A stretch of DNA of 64,000 bases from Agarophyton chilense (lineage: Eukaryota; Rhodophyta; Florideophyceae; Gracilariales; Gracilariaceae): the NCBI GenBank assembly GCA_030374765.1, contig JARGXX010000111.1, positions 310,001 to 374,000 of the forward strand, written 5' to 3'. A program made the translations under genes and the position numbers. Shown here piece after piece: positions 21,171 through 31,377 of this stretch; the first letter of the stretch is position 1; each line of letters opens with the position of its first letter. The notes under the pieces were generated by a model. The model was not told where the DNA came from and searched no databases. It worked only from the letters and a program-made list of their open reading frames with translations.

Positions 21171-22712
21171 AATAGAAGAAGAGTTCTGTCGGGTGGATAT
21201 TGTTATCAACAACCCTGACAGCGAAAATGAAGTGGAATTTCGGAAATAGGACAAGATAAATACTGTCTTAGTATCTCTGGAAGACATGGAAGAACTGTTG
21301 CATGAGTACACCGAATACGACGAAACTGGTCAAGAGATGTTATCTAGGGAACTACCTATACTAAGGTCCGTGTTTGGGCTTCATGGAATTCGGACTTTGT
21401 CAATGAAGGACTTAAATGACGCTTCGAAGAATATCCTGCCGCCGTACTTCTTAGAGGATATTCAAACAAGAAGAGAACACTTCGTGGATGCTTATACTAT
21501 TGAATCTGCTCGGAAACATATCGACGAAGTGGCGTACCTTGGACCATATGCCACACCGTTCCTATCTGGATCCCAGTTTGTTAGTAGGAACACCATTCCA
21601 GCGAACACTCCCTCAGTCTTGCCGACGCATTCTGCGTACCCGCCAACTATGCCAACATGGATGAAATAATCTGACTCGTTGGCTCTGTGTCTGACTATAA
21701 TAGTGAGCAGGACCGCAGTTGCTTCCTGGGAAAGGGCAGAGATGCTGATGAAAACTGGAAACCGAGTTTAATACTAAGGAGGATAAATTGAAAGCATGCC
21801 GCAGATTATTGCGGAAGAATCCAGCATCAGATGTGCTTTGTTTAGGCGGAACGCAGACAGTATTCTTCGAGTGGTTTCCAGCATTACACTGCGAACTGCG
21901 TTAGTTACGCGCCTTGTGTCTTTTCCTGATGCAGCAGCATGGTTCTCGTCGCCGAGGTCGGGGTTGATTGAAGACGGTGTGTCGTCTAATATAACGGGAC
22001 TGGGCGGCAATCGTACAATGCTTGTGTTGTTCGCCAGTGGAGTGGCCGGAATAGTTAGTCACATGGCAACGTATCCTTTCGATTTTGTGTGTGTGCGCTT
22101 TGCTATGAAAAGGAAAGATTTGAGCCCTGTCTAGACCCTTTTCATGGAATCAGTGAAGCCATGCAACCAGAAGGGGTGCCCATGGTTTTTCATGGATAAT
22201 TCCTTACGCTGGTTGGGAGTTTCGGTTTTGATGGAATCACACTGGCTGTGTACCAAACATGCTTGTTACCTATCTTGCCGCGACTCAAAAATGACGCTTC
22301 AAACACGCCGACAGCAGGCGATTTGGTTACGGTCGGAGTGCTAGCGAAAACGATGAGCCTGTTGGCAACCTACCCTATCACTATGCCCCGTAGACGATTG
22401 TACGTTGCTGGATATAATCCTAGATCAGGCTCACAAGTGACGACTTTTTTCAATGCTTAGACAGAAATTGAGAGTCACATAGGATGGCTCGGATATTTTC
22501 GTGGTGTGTTGTCGAACTTATTCAAGATAGCACCGTCAACAGCTGTTATTTTTTTGGTGTATGAGCGGGTACGACCTCGTGTTGATTCTATATTCTCAAC
22601 ATGCTATTGGGAACTTTCTGTCGCAGTCATCACTGCACATAAGAACATCGTCGTAGAACGTCAGGGGCTTTGCTTTCTTTATTCTTTTTGGGTACTGTAT
22701 CGTTTTTTATGA
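21171..22712 (+). pseudogene. mitochondrial carrier (SLC25 family, ADP/ATP-carrier-like), decayed
   Basis: Three mitochondrial-carrier repeats can be followed. Repeat 1: SRTAVASWERAEMLMKTG at 21,705-21,760, then IIAEESS and FRRNADSILRVV. Repeat 2: FASGVAGIVSHMATYPFDFV at 22,030-22,090 (the Px[DE]xx[RK] signature region), then FHGISEAMQPEGVPMVFHG and GFDGITLAVYQ. Repeat 3: LLATYPITMPRRRLYVAGY at 22,353-22,410, then GYFRGVLSNLFKIAPSTAVI and VYERVRP. The RRR triplet in repeat 3 recalls ADP/ATP carriers. Such proteins exchange nucleotides or metabolites across the inner mitochondrial membrane. About 140 codons of unrecognised, hydrophilic sequence precede repeat 1 in the same frame. The gene is dead: several TAA/TAG stops (for example 22,197-22,199 and 22,458-22,460) and a frame change near 22,134. 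The third-repeat arginine before the RRR context and the SWER/PFDFV positions show drift from consensus. Confidence 0.85.
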
Positions 22713-22714
22713 AG

Positions 22715-23162
22715 ACAGTGGTATTTGTGTACTAATTCTCATGACATTTTATAAACTGAAATGGAAATGAAAGACTAACTAAAATGTAGATGCGATTGCT
22801 CTCCTGTAAAATGGCTACCTCTTGTTTGAACAGCTATGAACACGTGTTTTGTGCAAAATAATTGACATTTTTAAGCGACTCTCTATCGAGAGAACGATGT
22901 ATGAGGGTGTCGATGAGCGGGCATATGAGGTGAAGATAACATGAATAGTTATGGCTCCACATAAGTAGGACTTGAACACAATAAGCTCGGTGATCATGCG
23001 GTACCATGCGCACGGTAAGACATTGATATCATCTGCAGTCATCACAATGAGCAACTGAACGCGTGATGTGGAAAAAAAAGAACGAATTCTAATATCGATT
23101 TTGCGCTCACATTCAATTATGCACTCGACAGACTTGAATAGAGAACACGTAATACAAGTTAC
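22715..23162 (-). other. open continuation after the TMEM230-like exon, probably intron/UTR
   Basis: The TMEM230-like frame stays open to 22,815 on the minus strand, but the translation past 23,163 no longer resembles the family. A GTAACT donor-like sequence at 23,157-23,162 fits an exon end. The rest has no recognised content. Confidence 0.3.
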
Positions 23163-23468
23163 ATTGCGATAGAAGAAACCACGAGCTCCATGTAATATTT
23201 GAATCAAGTTATCAGCGACATATGTTCTTGGAATAAATGCAAAGGACCCAAAATCATTAAAAAAAATGGATGTAGCCTGATCTCTTTCGCGAAAGTGTAG
23301 CAAGCCGACGAGTAAAAATGAAATTCCGAAATCGAAAAGAAAAATTGTTGCAATGGTTTTTTTCAAAGGAAACGCTGTTCTTTGTTTACCTGCCGCACCT
23401 CGACGAAAGAGATTTGCAGCACTGTAGCGAATTTGCAAAGTGTTGAACAAATGGACTGGAATGTCTTC
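23163..23468 (-). CDS. TMEM230/DUF872-like two-pass membrane protein, probable exon
   Basis: The minus-strand translation contains TAFPLKKTIATIFLFDFGIS, FLLVGLLHF, RERDQATSIFF, GSFAFIPRTYVADNLIQI and GARGFFY. This follows the TMEM230 (DUF872) layout: Pro-Lys start, first membrane helix, short loop with an Asp, second helix ending F[IL]PxxY, then an RGxxY end. TMEM230 proteins are small endosomal/secretory-vesicle membrane proteins. The block is 306 bases (102 codons) bounded by TTTTCAG/GAAGAC on the upstream side and AAT/GTAACT on the downstream side, which look like a 3' and a 5' splice site. The final DDIP-type tail and the N-terminal exon were not found. No stop breaks it. The glycine of the FIPG signature reads Arg, so it is divergent or beginning to decay. 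Confidence 0.55.
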
Positions 23469-23765
23469 CTGAAAATTGTGTCAGAGAGTGGTGCTGCGGC
23501 TAGTTTTGGCGCTTAGTTGAGTGACTAATCTCTCTACAGGAGCTGCTCTTGGAGAAAGAAGGAATTATCTGTGGTCGCAACATCTCAGGGTCAAAGTGAA
23601 GAGCGAAAAAGAAGGCAACAAACGTAGCAAAGCACGAACCCATAACCTCACGAAGCAATCCTCTTCGTGTACACCTCAACAAGGCGTCCCAAAATGCACG
23701 CATGACTTCAAAACGCCTTTTGCAGACGTCCCCCTCACGCACCGCCCCCGACTGGCAAAAAGGCG

Positions 23766-24326
23766 CTACGATTTCGCCTTCTCGACTTTTTTGTCAATTG
23801 ATCGAAGGTCAGATAGCATAGAATTAAATTGCTGAGTAACTTGCCCAACGAGGGGCTCCCAGATCGTATGAATTCCGACAGAAATCAAAGGCTTTCCATC
23901 ATACAGCCTTGACGATCTTCTAGACGGCACGGCGGCAAAACATAGAAAGGAGAACATCACCACCTTCAGTGAGGGAGTGATATATCCATCGAATCGACGA
24001 GGTAGACTGCCAGGTATCCTTTCTCGCTCTCTGTCATTGTGTGAAAAACGCTCAATTTGTTTGTTGCGAGATATCCATCCAAGTGCAGGTTCCTGTAAAG
24101 CAGGTTGAGAGGGTGGTGTCAAAACTTCAAACTCGTTTGGCTGTTGCGATTGTTGTTGTTCAGTGTTTTGATTTAGAGCACCTTCACGACGCAAGTTTCG
24201 TTTAGAAGATACAGATTGGGTACAAGCGATGGCGCTGAGAACATCACCGGATGTGTGTCCTTCAAAAGGTTCCCCAGTTAAAACTTTAAGCACATCTGTG
24301 AGGCGTGTATTGGAGACAGGTCGTCT
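23766..24326 (-). CDS. hypothetical open frame, about 186 codons, Gln-rich middle, possible exon
   Basis: A minus-strand frame without stops from 24,326 to 23,766. There is no ATG at its beginning (first in-frame ATG is late), so it is probably an exon or fragment. It reads hydrophilic, with a Gln/Asn patch (QNTEQQQSQQPNEFEVL), a basic stretch (RERERIPGSLPRRF) and a helix-prone C-terminus (SMLSDLRSIDKKVEKAKS). A short hydrophobic segment (VVMFSFLCFAAV) sits in the middle. It lies upstream of the TMEM230-like exon on the same strand and could belong to the same transcript, though that family has no such N-terminus. Family not recognised. Confidence 0.3.
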   Translation of the reverse strand, partial: RRPVSNTRLTDVLKVLTGEPFEGHTSGDVLSAIACTQSVSSKRNLRREGALNQNTEQQQSQQPNEFEVLTPPSQPALQEPALGWISRNKQIERFSHNDRERERIPGSLPRRFDGYITPSLKVVMFSFLCFAAVPSRRSSRLYDGKPLISVGIHTIWEPLVGQVTQQFNSMLSDLRSIDKKVEKAKS

Positions 24327-24506
24327 CTAAAGCGAAGGATGGATTCCCAAGAGCTCAGAGCGTCTGAAAAGTGAGTGCATGTGCCACGGTGGGTGTCAAA
24401 AGCTCGGAGTAAGAATTCGGAGACGCCCTTCCGGATGATGATCGGTATTATCTCGTTCGAACAGCACGTGCGGGTGTCTGCACGCGATCTGAGAGCGTGC
24501 AGGCGT

Positions 24507-24520
24507 GTGCGCGAGCGCAC
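24507..24520. repeat. short perfect palindrome
   Basis: GTGCGCGAGCGCAC: 6-bp arms with a 2-base centre, in a locally GC-rich spot between two frames. Confidence 0.6.
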
Positions 24521-24698
24521 GGATCGGATCCTTCCGGTGTCAGAGCTTTGCCCACAAATGATCCGATGATCGGCGTGCAATTTCGTACACCTAATGTTCC
24601 AGTTCACACTACCTCATGTTGAACTGGTTTCGGCCGTCTTTGGAATGCCTGTCATGTTGTGTCCACCTATAGGACACAAGCAGGCACTTTTCTGAAGA

Positions 24699-25794
24699 AT
24701 GGAAGTTATCTAGGATGCGATTGCGCGACCAGGCCCAACTATCGGACGTACGTCGGGCCAGTTAAGCTTCATAAGACTCGAGGAGGCATTAAACCAAGCG
24801 CCCAAGCTTCATAATGTAGATCTCGACGTTGAAAAGGATAGAAATCTGCATTTATATGTACTGGATGAACCACGTGCGTATTCTCAAAGAGTTATGTTGA
24901 CATAAGAGCGCAAACTTTGCTGTAGTAAACTATTCAAGTGGTATTTCGAGAAGGCTAGCTTCCAGAGCATGAAGAATGACACTCAGAGAACTCGATTCAT
25001 GGAAGAAATGGATTGACTCATCTTAGCGGTGAACCTGGAGCATAAACTACTTTCGCACAACGAAGGGAGCTGGGGTGCACGTAGAGCCCTTGTGACTAAA
25101 CTCCGAATCGCATCAGTATCTCCAAAGAATACAAAGAAAACGCAACCCACAGAAGAAAACGCACAACCATCCCTTGAGAAGAGAAAAGATGAATAGTTTG
25201 AAGAGCACACGATCAACACCGACGAATAAGAAGAAGCTGAAACGGAATCGGGGGACGAAGAAGTAATTATTAAAGGTAAAAGAATTACAAAGTCGCTCAT
25301 CGGAAATACAGCGTTTAAGAATTCCCAAAAGAGAAGCGCTGCCTAAGAAACTGACAGGAAGGATTTTCAACGAAAGAAAGCGAACGTATTGAAAGCACGA
25401 GGGAATGTTTTTCTTCGAAGGCATTAAAAGCAGCTTGAATCTGATGAAAGCGAGATAGACATTGGGGAACTCCCATCCGCAAAGAAAATCCAGACCCCAA
25501 GTAAAAAGGATTTTAAGCGATTGAAACATAGTACATCAAAAAAAAGCGCAGAAGATCAATATGAGCAGTCGAGAAATCCCAAGGTCGCAAAAGCACGCGG
25601 GTGCTTGGCCCGCTCCATTTTGTAAGATTTGTGGATGTCGCTTTAACTCAACCCCATGTCATGTGTGCAAATCGTGCGGAAAAGCTATGCATAATCTTTG
25701 CGGACAGCGTGTGTTAGGTGAAGATGCAATTGATTTTTTGTTCTTTTATTCGATCGCTTGCATCGTGCAAAATGTTCTAAATTCAAACAATTAA
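24699..25794 (+). pseudogene. unknown zinc-finger protein family, copy 2 (decayed)
   Basis: The frame opens with ATG at 24,699 and can be followed to about 25,610: GRTSGQLSFIRLEEAL, LHLYVLDEPRAYSQRVML, KLFKWYFEKASFQSMKND, RTRFMEE, LAVNLEHKLLSHNEGSWGA, ALVTKLRIA, then a long acidic and basic linker (TESGDEEV, SDESEIDIG). The zinc finger follows in another frame at 25,561-25,794: CKICGCRFNS, then CHVCKSCGKAMHNLC, giving C-x2-C-x11-C-x2-C-x4-H-x2-C. That spacing suits a PHD/treble-clef finger and also the Cys-rich tail of some piggyBac transposases. At least four TAA, two TAG and one TGA interrupt the main frame. It is homologous to 838-1,906. Function unknown; not clearly host or transposon. 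Confidence 0.6.
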
Positions 25795-25861
25795 TCTCGA
25801 TAAAGATGGGAATTGTCGTGCAGCTTATGAATGCATTCAACAACGGTCAGAAAACTGCAGG

Positions 25862-26290
25862 TGACTCTCTTTCTGCCATCATGTGGAGCTATTTAGTCTT
25901 TTGCATTCCGAGTTACAAACCGGTTCTTCATTAGATTCCCCGCAAATACCTGCCTAGTCTTCCGCACCGACGGCAACTCATGACGAAACGAGAAGCGAGG
26001 ACGAAGAGCCTATTTGTTCGGTTTGCCTCGAAGAGTTTGAATCTGGACATTAAGTGCGTTAACTGGCTTGTTCTCACCCATATTACTGGACGTGTATCGA
26101 TCCATGGCTACACGCAGGGTCAAGCAGCTGTCCTTTATGCAAAAGACAAATTCTGGACCTATTCAAACAGCTGTCCTTTATGCAAAAGAAAAATTCTGGA
26201 CCTATTCAAACAGCTGTCCGTTATGCAAAAAGAGAACTCCAGTACCTACCACCCCCTCCAACGCAGTTGAATTACGGATTAATTCTCATT
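25862..26290 (+). pseudogene. RING-H2 finger protein (E3 ubiquitin ligase-like), decayed
   Basis: One plus-strand frame reads EDEEPICSVCLEEFESG, then VR, LACSHPYYWTCIDPWLHAGS, then SCPLCK. This is the RING-H2 pattern C-x2-C...C-x-H-x3-[HY]...C-x2-WL...C-P-x-C, used by E3 ubiquitin ligases to hold two zinc ions and recruit an E2. The usual second histidine (H of FHxxC) is Tyr here. Two TAA codons fall inside the finger and a TAG lies upstream (near 25,955), so the gene is dead. The region before the finger (LLHSELQTGSSLDSP) is Ser-rich, as is usual in front of RING-H2 domains. The 43-bp tandem duplication follows directly and repeats the last zinc-ligand pair. Confidence 0.75.
26126..26230 (+). 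repeat. 43-bp tandem repeat, two full units and a partial third
   Basis: Units at 26,126-26,168 and 26,169-26,211 are identical except for one base; a third begins at 26,212 and diverges after about 19 bases. Each begins AGCTGTCCTTTATGCAAA, which in the RING frame encodes SCPLCK. Since 43 is not a multiple of three, each unit presents that word in a new frame. Confidence 0.9.
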
Positions 26291-26469
26291 TCCAAAGATT
26301 CTTTCATTCCTTTATATTATCATTAAAAACCTCAAAAGAGAATAATCCAACTGTCTTTGTCAATTGTCAACAATTTCGACGATGCACCAAATCGCACACC
26401 CTACTGCTTTCGCGTAACCCTAGTAGGGATCTGGGCATTGTATTTGGACCAATTGAGTGCCAATAGAAT

Positions 26470-27095
26470 TTATTAAACTACTTTTTGATATGTCTGAGCA
26501 GCGCTTGACAGGAGTGCGTTTAGAGTGCATCTGCTGTCTCTGCACTCCTTCCAAACTCTACTGCCATATTTATGACATATTATTCCGACACAAATATATC
26601 ACCTACAAACAAGTGTTCCAGAATCGCTGGTATCGCAAAACTTATGAAAGTATCATTCTCTTCTTTCAAATTCAAAAGCTAGGGTTTGGAAGAAGTCTTT
26701 GGGTGTCCATTTTGATCCTCCAATGAGAAGCAGGGACGTTTTTTTGTATCAGAAAATGACAGCTCGGTGTACCACTTCTTTGTTTATTGATATCAACACT
26801 GATAACGAAATGATACGCTTACCATTCAGTCAGCCATACCCCGAAGTACTCTTATAGCCCCCTCATAAGAAGCCTTTCAAGGTTTCATGAGAAAATCAGA
26901 CCGCAACCTCGGGTCAGCGAAGTACGTACGAACCACGCCTGTTCTTCTTTCTCTGCCAGTGGGTCCTGACGGATATATATGTTCAACAATACCAATATGT
27001 CTCCTTAAAACAGAAATATCTTCTGCAGATTGCCGCGTGAATGCGCTTCGTATGATTGGGTGGACAAATAGTTGATCTTGTGCCCCCCGTATAAT
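26470..27095. other. no gene identified; 3' surroundings of the CACTA remnant
   Basis: Short frames only. The 3' end of the CACTA-type element should lie here if the element is complete, but no terminal inverted repeat starting CACT could be picked out by eye. Confidence 0.35.
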
Positions 27096-27935
27096 TCAAG
27101 ATGTCCAAGAACTGAGAATAACCGTGTAGTTACCCACACAGCCAAATTTCTTTACTACATCTTGATTGAATTTAAAGTCAACGATGTTGTGAATACGCCT
27201 GTAGGAGACATCCAAACTCCCAATCGCTCCGTCCATTTCGACAGCTACAGGACAGGAAGGACGGGATCTATAATTGCTCTGATACGAGGATACTTCGTGC
27301 ACTGCCTCTCTCTTATTGTACTTCAAACGCTGGACAAATTTTATACCCTCAACACAAGCTGCCAGTCTTTTAGCATCTGTTGCTGACATGGAGAGCTTCC
27401 TAAAAAAGAAATCACCATGTACTTGGCGAAGCCTTGGGGCATCTTGTTCCATATCACCCAAGTTCACATTTCTGAATGGGCCTCTAAGGTCATGCACACC
27501 GTTTCCAGAGAATGTCTCTTCCGAACTGGCATCATTTAATGGGATGCTGTAAAAGACCTTGTAACTTTCTGCGAACATCATCCTCCTGGTTATAGATGCA
27601 GCTGCTCGATACCTTGCATGATCTTTTTCATTGATCCACCCCATGAATTTCTCAACCCAGTATTGTGACGCATTTCGCAGTGGCCCATAATTTCTGATGC
27701 ACTCCGGTATGTGTAAAAACAAGTAGAGAACATACTTTGAGAGACGAACTATAGAAAGATCATATCGGACAAAGGACCGCTCATAATTTTCAATGAACTC
27801 CACAACACTTGACTGCAGTTGGTAAACCTCATCTGAATGAATTGACATCCAAATGCAGGTGTCCTTTACTTGCGCGAACCGATAAAAAACATCCAAGTAC
27901 TTTCGCGGAAGATGGCCGTCAAAGAATATCAACAT
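27096..27935 (-). pseudogene. Tnp2 transposase, C-terminal part (DUF4218-like)
   Basis: The 279-codon open frame starts with GHLPRKYLDVFYRFAQVKDT and continues SVVEFIENYERSFVRYDLSI, LYLFLHIPECIRNYGPLRN, and WVEKFMGWI. This is the helical region following the catalytic core in CACTA transposases (LP..Y...F, YE..YY, HxxxHI...I...GP...W..ER..G). No stop interrupts it. The rest (to 27,096) is less conserved. Confidence 0.75.
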
Positions 27936-28115
27936 TTAAGAGAGAGTGAACTGCTTGTGTTCCGCTCTTTTCCACTATCTGAAGGCCGTGAGCTGTCTTG
28001 GAGAAGAAGATATTTGAGCACACACTCCGTTGTCAAATGAGAGGAGTTCTTCTTCTAGCACTTTTACCGTACCATTATTGAGGACCTACTCCCCAGAACT
28101 TCCGGCGAGTATCAA

Positions 28116-29528
28116 TTACAGCAACTGCATTCTCACGTTGTAGGAAAGGTGCATTATATCAATGGGAAATGAATGGTATGGTGCCATCATTGGCCAACTG
28201 AATAAAACGGATCTGTTCTGAAATCCGGTCTCTGTAGCAATGTTTTGCCTCTGCCGTTCATTTTGAGCATCATCCAGTTCCTTGAAAACGTTCTCAATTG
28301 ATTGTAAAGTTCTTAAAGTTGGATGCAACGTTGAACGTGGTGCTTGAGATCGTTGCGGTCTTGCTTTGTCTCGATATATCCATAAAGGATAGTAGTAATG
28401 TGCGGAATACGCCTCTCTTATTTCACACTAGTGGCATGGAAATCTTTAATTCTGGCCAGCTAAGCCTGTGACCTTCATCAGTGCGGCCAAGACAGCAGTA
28501 ACAATGGGCAAATGTATCCGAACTTTTCTCGTTCTTCAATCCAAAAAGCGCATTCTCATACCACCGTCCGTCTGACCTCGTAGCACTCCGTTCACCAAGG
28601 GAATGAAGTACGACTGTAATTCCTTAGGCTGCATTTCATCAGTATCTATAGAAAGCGGATGAACAGTACTGACCCGGTATCTGGACGAAAAACCCAGGTT
28701 CGGCAGAACAGCCAGAAATGGCAACACATCTCCTCTCCTGTTCTTGAAAACTTGGAATCCATCTGTAGACACCATTATAAACACGTCGAGACTAATGTCC
28801 TGTTCTCTGAAGAGACGTGTGAAGAGATCCTGATAAAGAGATCCATCAAAGTATTCACGGAATAAACAGGGGGCATTCTCCCGACGGGCAAGATAGTTTT
28901 GCAGCTGCAAACACTGTCTCTTATTTGCCACTATGGAACGAATTCTAGGATTAAGCGGGACGTATTTGAAACTACCAAGCCTTTCTTCTCCTGTTGCTGG
29001 GTTTCGTTTCCCACATACCGTGAACCTCAACAATATTTCCACTTCCTTGAGACTCGCGAAGCAGCAATGACCGGGACAGGGGTCATACTGCTCTACTGAA
29101 GACATCAATCCAACTTTCCTTCCCATAACATCAACAACTGTGTTCCACTTCTTCATTGGTGCACCTATCACTGTCAGTTTGTCGTCCATGACAGAATGAG
29201 AGAGCGCGTGCTTGTAGAACAGATCAACCCATGGTTTATTACGCCGTATACAAATCAGATTCACTGACTTCGGTTCTTCTAGGAAACCATATCCGTTATG
29301 TGCGTCTTTACCATCAGAATCACTTCCAAGCTCTGGACTTCTGTCAATGGACTCAACTCCAAGCGGCTCTGTAATATTGTCATTTCCTTCTTCAAACTGT
29401 ATTGGCCAACTTGAATTCCAATTCACCCTCTCAGTGGCCAACACCGCGCCCTGTTCAATAGCCCTGTATGATGCGCCCGGTAATGAGGTTTGCACAACGC
29501 TTGAGTCGTGAAGAAGAGGCTCATTCAA
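28116..29528 (-). pseudogene. Tnp2 transposase, catalytic DDE region
   Basis: This 330-codon frame (29,528-28,536) and its continuation hold the diagnostic wording of Tnp2: DVFIMVSTDGFQVFKNRRGD (first catalytic Asp), LPFLAVLPNLGFSSRYR, and LQSYFIPLVNGVLRGQTDGG. After a TGA the match goes on with ALMKVTGLAGQN, a C-x2-C pair followed by CEIR, and HYYYPL, then TG, SVLFSWPMMAPYHSFPIDIM with HL and N, a hallmark of the family. One TAA and one TAG lie in the second stretch, the TAG between the two zinc-ligand cysteines. The protein would cut and join transposon ends in the nucleus; this copy cannot. Confidence 0.85.
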
Positions 29529-29907
29529 AGATTCTTGGTTGTACTGAACTGGGGTAGCGGGTTGAAAGAAATGTTGTAATTCTTGGATTGATGCTCCTGA
29601 AGGAACTTACGAAATGATCAGAATTGTTTGATACTGGGACAGATCGTGAGCCTCTTAAACGATCCATTTCACTTGGACTAGATTCTCCATCTGTGTCATG
29701 CTCCTTTAGAGATTTGTAGACTTCAAAATGGTACTCTTGACCAAAAGCATGGAACTTCGGACCCCACTTAAGGCCGCATTCTATATCATCCCGCCTCTTA
29801 TTGACATACCTTCTCTGCGCAAGCATTGTGGTTCTACTAACTAGAGTTCCGAGAGGGCAACGCCAGTCAAACCATGGTCGACCTGCATATCGCGGCTGAG
29901 CTTCCAT
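29521..29907 (-). pseudogene. Tnp2 transposase, N-terminal part
   Basis: The 128-codon frame contains WRCPLGTLVSRTTMLAQRRY, which corresponds to the short Cys- and Ser-containing motif (C..G..VS..T...H) at the start of fungal- and oomycete-type Tnp2 proteins. An acidic Ser-rich linker follows. The next part of the protein continues in a different frame from 29,528, so a frameshift lies in the overlap. Confidence 0.6.
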
Positions 29908-30037
29908 CCTTAGACACTGTCGGTTCTACAACAATTTCCGGACACTCGTAGAAGATATAAACTTCGACATCAGATGATTTTTCGTTTTAAGGCTGAAAAA
30001 GAATTCAGAAATTACATGTAGTTCACTTACTTAAAAG

Positions 30038-30667
30038 ATGAAAATCGATCGATGGTTTTTTAAAGGCGTCCACCACGCAAAGCTTTTCGGACATCGTTGG
30101 AATTGTGAATGCATCCAGTTAAAGATTTTCTGGTCCTTCCAAAATTGGTCGATGAGCTCCGCGCTGGAAAGAAATGACAAAGTGCTGGAGATTCTAAACC
30201 AGCACAAAACACTCTTCATTGGTCTAAAACACCAAGTTTAAGATGTATCAGATAGTCTGCGAGCGCTTCTGCCACAAACGTACCTGCAAAGAATTCCAAA
30301 GCCCAAGCAGGGGATTGATTTCCGAACAACATTGAGATTTGCTGCTTGGATGCGGAAAGAAATAGATGCATACAATTCAAAGAGGGCTCCACATGAAGCT
30401 AAAGGTATTCAACTTCCATCTCATATTGAAAGTGAACGCCTCAATTGCGATGCACTCCGATGCATAGAAGGGATTCTGCACTAACATTTTGGACCTAATG
30501 TTCTCAGCGCAATAATCTGGGAGCACGCATATTCAGAGAATCCCAAAACCTGTGAGATGATTGTTAGCGAGACCGCAACGACAATTGCCTTGGTGGTCTT
30601 TGCTCAGGCTTCTCCTCAGTAGGCAATCCGGATGCTACTCGCTGACAAAATAAAATCAAAGAAGTGA
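30038..30667 (+). pseudogene. unknown protein remnant divergent from the CACTA transposase
   Basis: One plus-strand frame stays protein-like over about 200 codons with TAA stops at 30,239 and near 30,481, a TAG near 30,619 and a TGA at 30,665. Recognisable wording: ALLPQTYLQRIPKPKQGIDF, FAAWMRKEIDAYNSKR, LNCDALRCIEGIL, FGPNVLSAIIWEHAYSENP. It is rich in helices and carries no membrane segment. It begins only 130 bases from the start of the transposase on the other strand; CACTA elements often carry a second gene, so this could be that gene, or an unrelated flanking sequence. Family not recognised. Confidence 0.4.
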
Positions 30668-31377
30668 ACTGTAAGCAGAGCTGCGACGGCCTGAAATGGT
30701 GCTATTGTCACGAATTCAAATACACTGAGTAGAACTACTAGCATACCGGCAATGATGGTAATAATAATGCGTCGAGATCACAGTCAGAAGCACCTTAAAC
30801 TTCCATATATGATGACGGTGAACTCCACTGTGTGTCGTAGTCTTCATTATTTCCTTTCATTAATAATCATTTTGAACACCGCTTCCTCAATCAAGCTCAC
30901 TGTCCCGGTTCTTTTGCCGGCATGTATATGTTCTTTTCATCGGGCTTCAACGCGTCATATTCTGCGATGCGAAAGAGATAAGTATGAGATGGGCAGAGCA
31001 AAGAAAATACTTTCAAATGAATGGAATATATGGTTAGGACATGCGAGTGAGGGATGTGTCAAAAATACACAGCATCCGTACACTCCAGGAAACCGCACTG
31101 ATATGAAAAAGATGTGTGGATAACAGAAGCCCTAATCTTCAAGTTATAATTCGAAAATGAATTTTATGTCCAACTGCCGATACGTATCATTTACATATCA
31201 TTATTTTGAGATTCTTCTGAAAATCTGTAACTCAAAAATATTATCCCCATATTTTTTACACATATCGTAAGAGTCAATGAAAAATTTTTCCTGGTCATCG
31301 ACAAATCATTAAAATATCCATATTCTTCACTGAGAGTACAGCGTGTTCGGGCTCACTACTATACCTTTCCACGTTTA

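Larger units (their letters stand above)
27096..29907 (-). mobile_element. CACTA/EnSpm DNA transposon, Tnp2 transposase remnant
   Basis: A nearly complete Tnp2-type transposase is spread over three large minus-strand open stretches in N-to-C order. It carries an N-terminal zinc-finger-like part, the DDE core and the C-terminal DUF4218-like part, as in CACTA transposases. The reading is broken by a frame change near 29,525, a TGA at 28,536, further stops between 28,330 and 28,480 and an ill-defined break at 27,940-28,115. Terminal inverted repeats and a 3-bp target duplication were not found by eye, so the element's ends are unknown. Confidence 0.85.

Noticed and set aside
21171-26290. TAA and TAG reassigned to glutamine (ciliate-like code), since many in-frame stops in the carrier, RING and zinc-finger remnants are TAA/TAG and some align with Gln in the other copy.
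   Set aside because: TGA stops also occur; stops align with Lys, Val or the Tyr/Phe position of a C-x2-C pair in other places; frame changes are present as well; and the intact 442-codon gene uses ordinary Gln codons and no internal TAA/TAG. AT-rich decay of Lys-, Glu- and Gln-rich sequence explains the bias.
31351-31363. CACTACTATACC as a CACTA-element terminus.
   Set aside because: No matching inverted end was found on the other side of the transposase and no 3-bp duplication could be shown.
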